Source: an uncultured bacterium (GTDB lineage: Bacteria; Bacteroidota; Rhodothermia; Rhodothermales; Rubricoccaceae). From it: DNA of 64,000 bases. This document shows positions 61,924 through 64,000 of this stretch, piece by piece. Under the pieces are notes generated by a model, which had not been told where the DNA came from, did no database searches, and was given only the letters and a program-made list of their open reading frames with translations. The translations under genes were made by a program, and so were the position numbers. Where the stretch lies: contig CANLSR010000003.1 in NCBI GenBank assembly GCA_947493945.1, forward strand, positions 186,001 to 250,000. The letters run 5' to 3'. The stretch's first letter is position 1. Each line of letters opens with the position of its first letter.

Positions 61924-63723
61924 CTACGCCCCCTCCAGTTCGGCTTCGAGCTGCTGCTTGCGCACCAGCGTCGCGTAGGCGCCGCCGGCCGCCACCAGCT
62001 CGTCGTGCGAGCCGCGCTCGGCCACGCGCCCGTCGTCGAGCACCACGATCTGGTCGGCGTCCTGGACCGCCGAGACGCGGTGGCTCACCACCACGACGGT
62101 CCGCTGGCCGAACTGGGCGCGGAGGTTCTCCAGGATCGTCGCCTCGGTGCGCGTGTCGACCGCGCTCAGCGCATCGTCGAACAGCAGGATCGGGGGGCGG
62201 CGGATCAGCGCGCGCGCGATGGCCGAGCGCTGCTTCTGGCCGCCCGACAGCGTGATGCCGCGCTCGCCCACTAGGGTGTCGAACCCGAGCGGGAAGTCCT
62301 CGACGTTGGCCAGCAGGTCGGCCTCCTGGGCGGCCTGGCGGATCTCGGCGCCGTCGGCCTCGGGCACGCCGAAGGCGATGTTGTTGCCGACCGTGTCCGA
62401 GAACAGGAAGACCTCCTGGGGCACGTAGCCGATGGCCCCGCGCAGCGTCTGGAGCGGGACCTCGCGCACGTCCGTCCCGTCGACGCGGACCGTGCCCGAG
62501 GTCGGGTCCATCAGCCGCGGCACCAGCTCCACCAGCGTCGACTTGCCCGAGCCCGTCCGCCCGACGACGCCCAGCGAAGTGCCGGCGGGCACCTCGAACG
62601 ACACGTCGTCGAGCACCGGCGGGCCGTCGGGCGTGTAGCGGAACGTGACGTGGTCGAAGGCGAGGGCGCCCTCGATGGGCTGCGGCTGGCCCGTCTGCGG
62701 CCCGTCCGAGACGGCCGGCTCGGTGTCCAGGATCTCGTTGATCCGCGACATCGACGCCGACGCCTGCTGCACCATCGACACGACGTAGCCGAACGACGCG
62801 ACGGGCCAGGTCAGGTTGGCGACGTAGATCAGGAACTCGGCGATGTTGCCCAGCGACAGCTGCCCCTCGATCACCAGCCGCCCGCCCACGCCCACCACCA
62901 GCACGGTGCTCGTGCCGATGAGCACCATCAGCACGGGCCGGAACGCGGCGTCCACGCGCGCCAGGGCGAGCGCCCGGTCCTGGTAGTCGGTGCTGGCGTC
63001 GTCGATGCGGCGGCCCCAGGCCTCTTCTTGGGCGTAGGCCTTGACCACGCGGATCCCCGAGAGCGCCTCCTGGACGCGGCTCGTCAGGCCGGAGTACGCC
63101 TTCTGCTGGCGGTCGGTGCGGACGTGGACCAGCCGGCTGACGAAGAACGCGGAGACGGCCAGGACGGGCATCGGCAGGATGGCCCAGAACGTCAGCGTCG
63201 GCGAGATGGCGAGCATGAACACCAGCGCCGCGCCGATGGCCGCCACCGACCGGGCGATGTACATCAGCGCCGGGCCGACGTAGCGCCGCACCTTCTCGAC
63301 GTCGCTCGTGGCGCGCGTCATCACGTCGCCGGTCGCGAACCGGTGGTAGAAGGCGCCGGAGAGCCGCTGGAGGTGGGCGTAGAGCCGGTCGCGCAGGTCG
63401 TACTCGATGTAGCGGCTCGTGACCACCACCAGCCGCCGCATGAGGAACATGAACAGGCCCGAGAGGGCCGCCAGCCCCAGGATCATCAGCCCCAAGAGCA
63501 CCAGCGACCGCCGGAACTGGCCGTAGAGCAGGTCGCCGGCCGCCGTGCCCGCCGCGTAGCCCTGGACGGCCACCATGCGCGGGATCGCGTCGATGGCCTC
63601 GCGCACCAGGCCGGGGATGAACAGCGCGAACAGCGCCGACGCGAGGGCGCAGAGCAGGCCCGGGCCCAGCGTCCAACGGTAGCGCCAGAGGTCGGCGTCG
63701 AGACGACGGAGCGGGGAGGCCAT
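61924..63723 (-). CDS. ABC exporter half-transporter, degenerate Walker B (YheI/BmrC-like)
   Basis: A 599-residue half-transporter with a six-helix membrane domain (residues about 15-320) and an ATPase domain. Walker A is GVVGRTGSGKSTLVELVPRL, the signature LSGGQKQRSAIARAL, and Walker B reads PPILLFDDALSAVDTRTEATI, where the catalytic Glu of most ABC exporters is Asp. This DD-x-LSAVDxxTE pattern is typical of one partner of heterodimeric exporters (such as BmrC/BmrD, TM287/288), so an intact-site partner would be expected; none is in the window. The gene is transcribed leftward from the tRNA side, so a partner could lie downstream only if separated. Confidence 0.9.
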   Translation of the reverse strand: MASPLRRLDADLWRYRWTLGPGLLCALASALFALFIPGLVREAIDAIPRMVAVQGYAAGTAAGDLLYGQFRRSLVLLGLMILGLAALSGLFMFLMRRLVVVTSRYIEYDLRDRLYAHLQRLSGAFYHRFATGDVMTRATSDVEKVRRYVGPALMYIARSVAAIGAALVFMLAISPTLTFWAILPMPVLAVSAFFVSRLVHVRTDRQQKAYSGLTSRVQEALSGIRVVKAYAQEEAWGRRIDDASTDYQDRALALARVDAAFRPVLMVLIGTSTVLVVGVGGRLVIEGQLSLGNIAEFLIYVANLTWPVASFGYVVSMVQQASASMSRINEILDTEPAVSDGPQTGQPQPIEGALAFDHVTFRYTPDGPPVLDDVSFEVPAGTSLGVVGRTGSGKSTLVELVPRLMDPTSGTVRVDGTDVREVPLQTLRGAIGYVPQEVFLFSDTVGNNIAFGVPEADGAEIRQAAQEADLLANVEDFPLGFDTLVGERGITLSGGQKQRSAIARALIRRPPILLFDDALSAVDTRTEATILENLRAQFGQRTVVVVSHRVSAVQDADQIVVLDDGRVAERGSHDELVAAGGAYATLVRKQQLEAELEGA

Positions 63724-63829
63724 GCGCGAGACGGGGCGGGGGGACGGCGCGCCGGTACGCGGCGCCCTCGGCCGGGGTCCCCCGCCAGAGGCCGGCGCCG
63801 CCTGCGCGGAGGCGTGCAGGCCGCCGGAG

Positions 63830-63902
63830 TACCGCGTACGGGATTTGAACCCGTGTGACCACCGTGAAAGGGTGGCATCCTAGACCCCTAGATGAACGCG
63901 GC
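63830..63902 (-). tRNA. tRNA-Glu (anticodon TTC)
   Basis: Read on the minus strand the gene begins GCCGCGTTCATCTAGGGG. The anticodon stem CCACC/GGTGG encloses the loop CTTTCAC with anticodon TTC. The T arm is ACGGGTTCAAATCCCGT, and the acceptor stem closes with ACGCGGT, seven pairs with a G-U at the first. The 3' CCA is not encoded. Confidence 0.93.
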
Positions 63903-63936
63903 GGGGTGCCCGGAGGCGGCCCCCCGAGGGGGGCGG

Positions 63937-64000
63937 GGTGGCTGACGGGGGTTGAACCCGCGACCTTCCGGACCACAACCGGACGCTCTAACCAACTGAG
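63937..64000 (-). tRNA. tRNA-His (anticodon GTG), truncated at the window edge
   Basis: On the minus strand the visible part starts CTCAGTTGGTTAGAGCG (D arm), then the anticodon stem-loop TCCGG-TTGTGGT-CCGGA with anticodon GTG, the T arm CGGGGGTTGAACCCG read in the reverse sense, and the acceptor 3' strand CAGCCAC with discriminator C. The 5' acceptor strand is outside the window. It is 34 bp upstream of tRNA-Glu, so the two are probably co-transcribed. Confidence 0.9.

Overview
This is a high-GC bacterial chromosome segment (by eye about 70% G+C) that looks like a member of the Rhodothermota/Bacteroidota line, possibly a Rubrivirga- or Rubricoccus-like marine organism. That placement is an inference. 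It rests on the DUF5916/CBM9 outer-membrane protein, the xanthan-lyase-like lipoprotein, YCF48-like and DUF1460 lipoproteins, a GlmU-like nucleotidyltransferase, starts without Shine-Dalgarno sequences behind C-rich leaders, and TAnCTTGG-like -7 promoter elements resembling the Bacteroidota TAnnTTTG box. No rRNA, CRISPR array, prophage or transposase was recognised. Two tRNA genes (Glu, and His cut by the edge) close the right end.

Layout. 0.3-2.3 kb: an AP2-like DNA-binding protein, a NifU-like Fe-S scaffold and a short Mrp ATPase. 2.4-7.4 kb: a BlaI-type repressor, a BlaR1-type M56 membrane peptidase with a His/acid-rich loop, and a DUF5916 outer-membrane protein, with matching inverted repeats before the repressor and the outer-membrane gene. 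7.4-16.8 kb: M19 dipeptidase, DUF559 endonuclease with a structured downstream region, DNA polymerase I, HAD phosphatase, pyruvate phosphate dikinase, VanZ-like protein. 16.8-27 kb: beta-CASP RNase-like protein, thioesterase, two thioredoxin-fold proteins, transaldolase, GlmU-like protein, SDR, WcaJ-type sugar transferase, ABC-F ATPase, zinc-ribbon protein. 27-38 kb: hydrolase, DHA2 exporter, YCF48-like lipoprotein, SDR, SpoU methyltransferase, Aat, DUF1460 protein, PfkA, cell-wall amidase. 36.9-39.6 kb: an ECF sigma / putative anti-sigma / envelope-protein operon. 39.6-47.5 kb: methyltransferase, RadA, an MCE lipid-transport operon (MlaE-F-D-like), an HD protein, DUF445. 47.5-52.7 kb: small membrane protein, amidohydrolase, an island-like low-GC sulfotransferase, a putative outer-membrane barrel, deoxynucleoside kinase. 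52.8-64 kb: NAD-dependent epimerase, QueG, an orphan histidine kinase, an AmpG-like MFS protein with a large inserted domain, the xanthan-lyase-like lipoprotein, an ABC exporter, and the tRNAs.

Most genes are housekeeping or envelope functions arranged singly or in two- to three-gene units. The most unusual signal is not a gene. The octamer GCTGGCGG and its complement CCGCCAGC occur about 160 times by my manual count, roughly ten times the composition expectation. In many intergenic gaps, and inside at least two genes, they pair as an inverted repeat, often with exactly 7 nt between the arms (CTGGCGG-N7-CCGCCAG). This looks like a defined REP-like element or protein-binding site and is the best candidate here for something undescribed. 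Other points of interest are the BlaI/BlaR1-like module with its putative metal-sensing loop, the Calx-beta-like insertion in the MFS protein, the hairpin next to the DUF559 gene, and the foreign sulfotransferase. All counts and positions were made by eye and should be recomputed.
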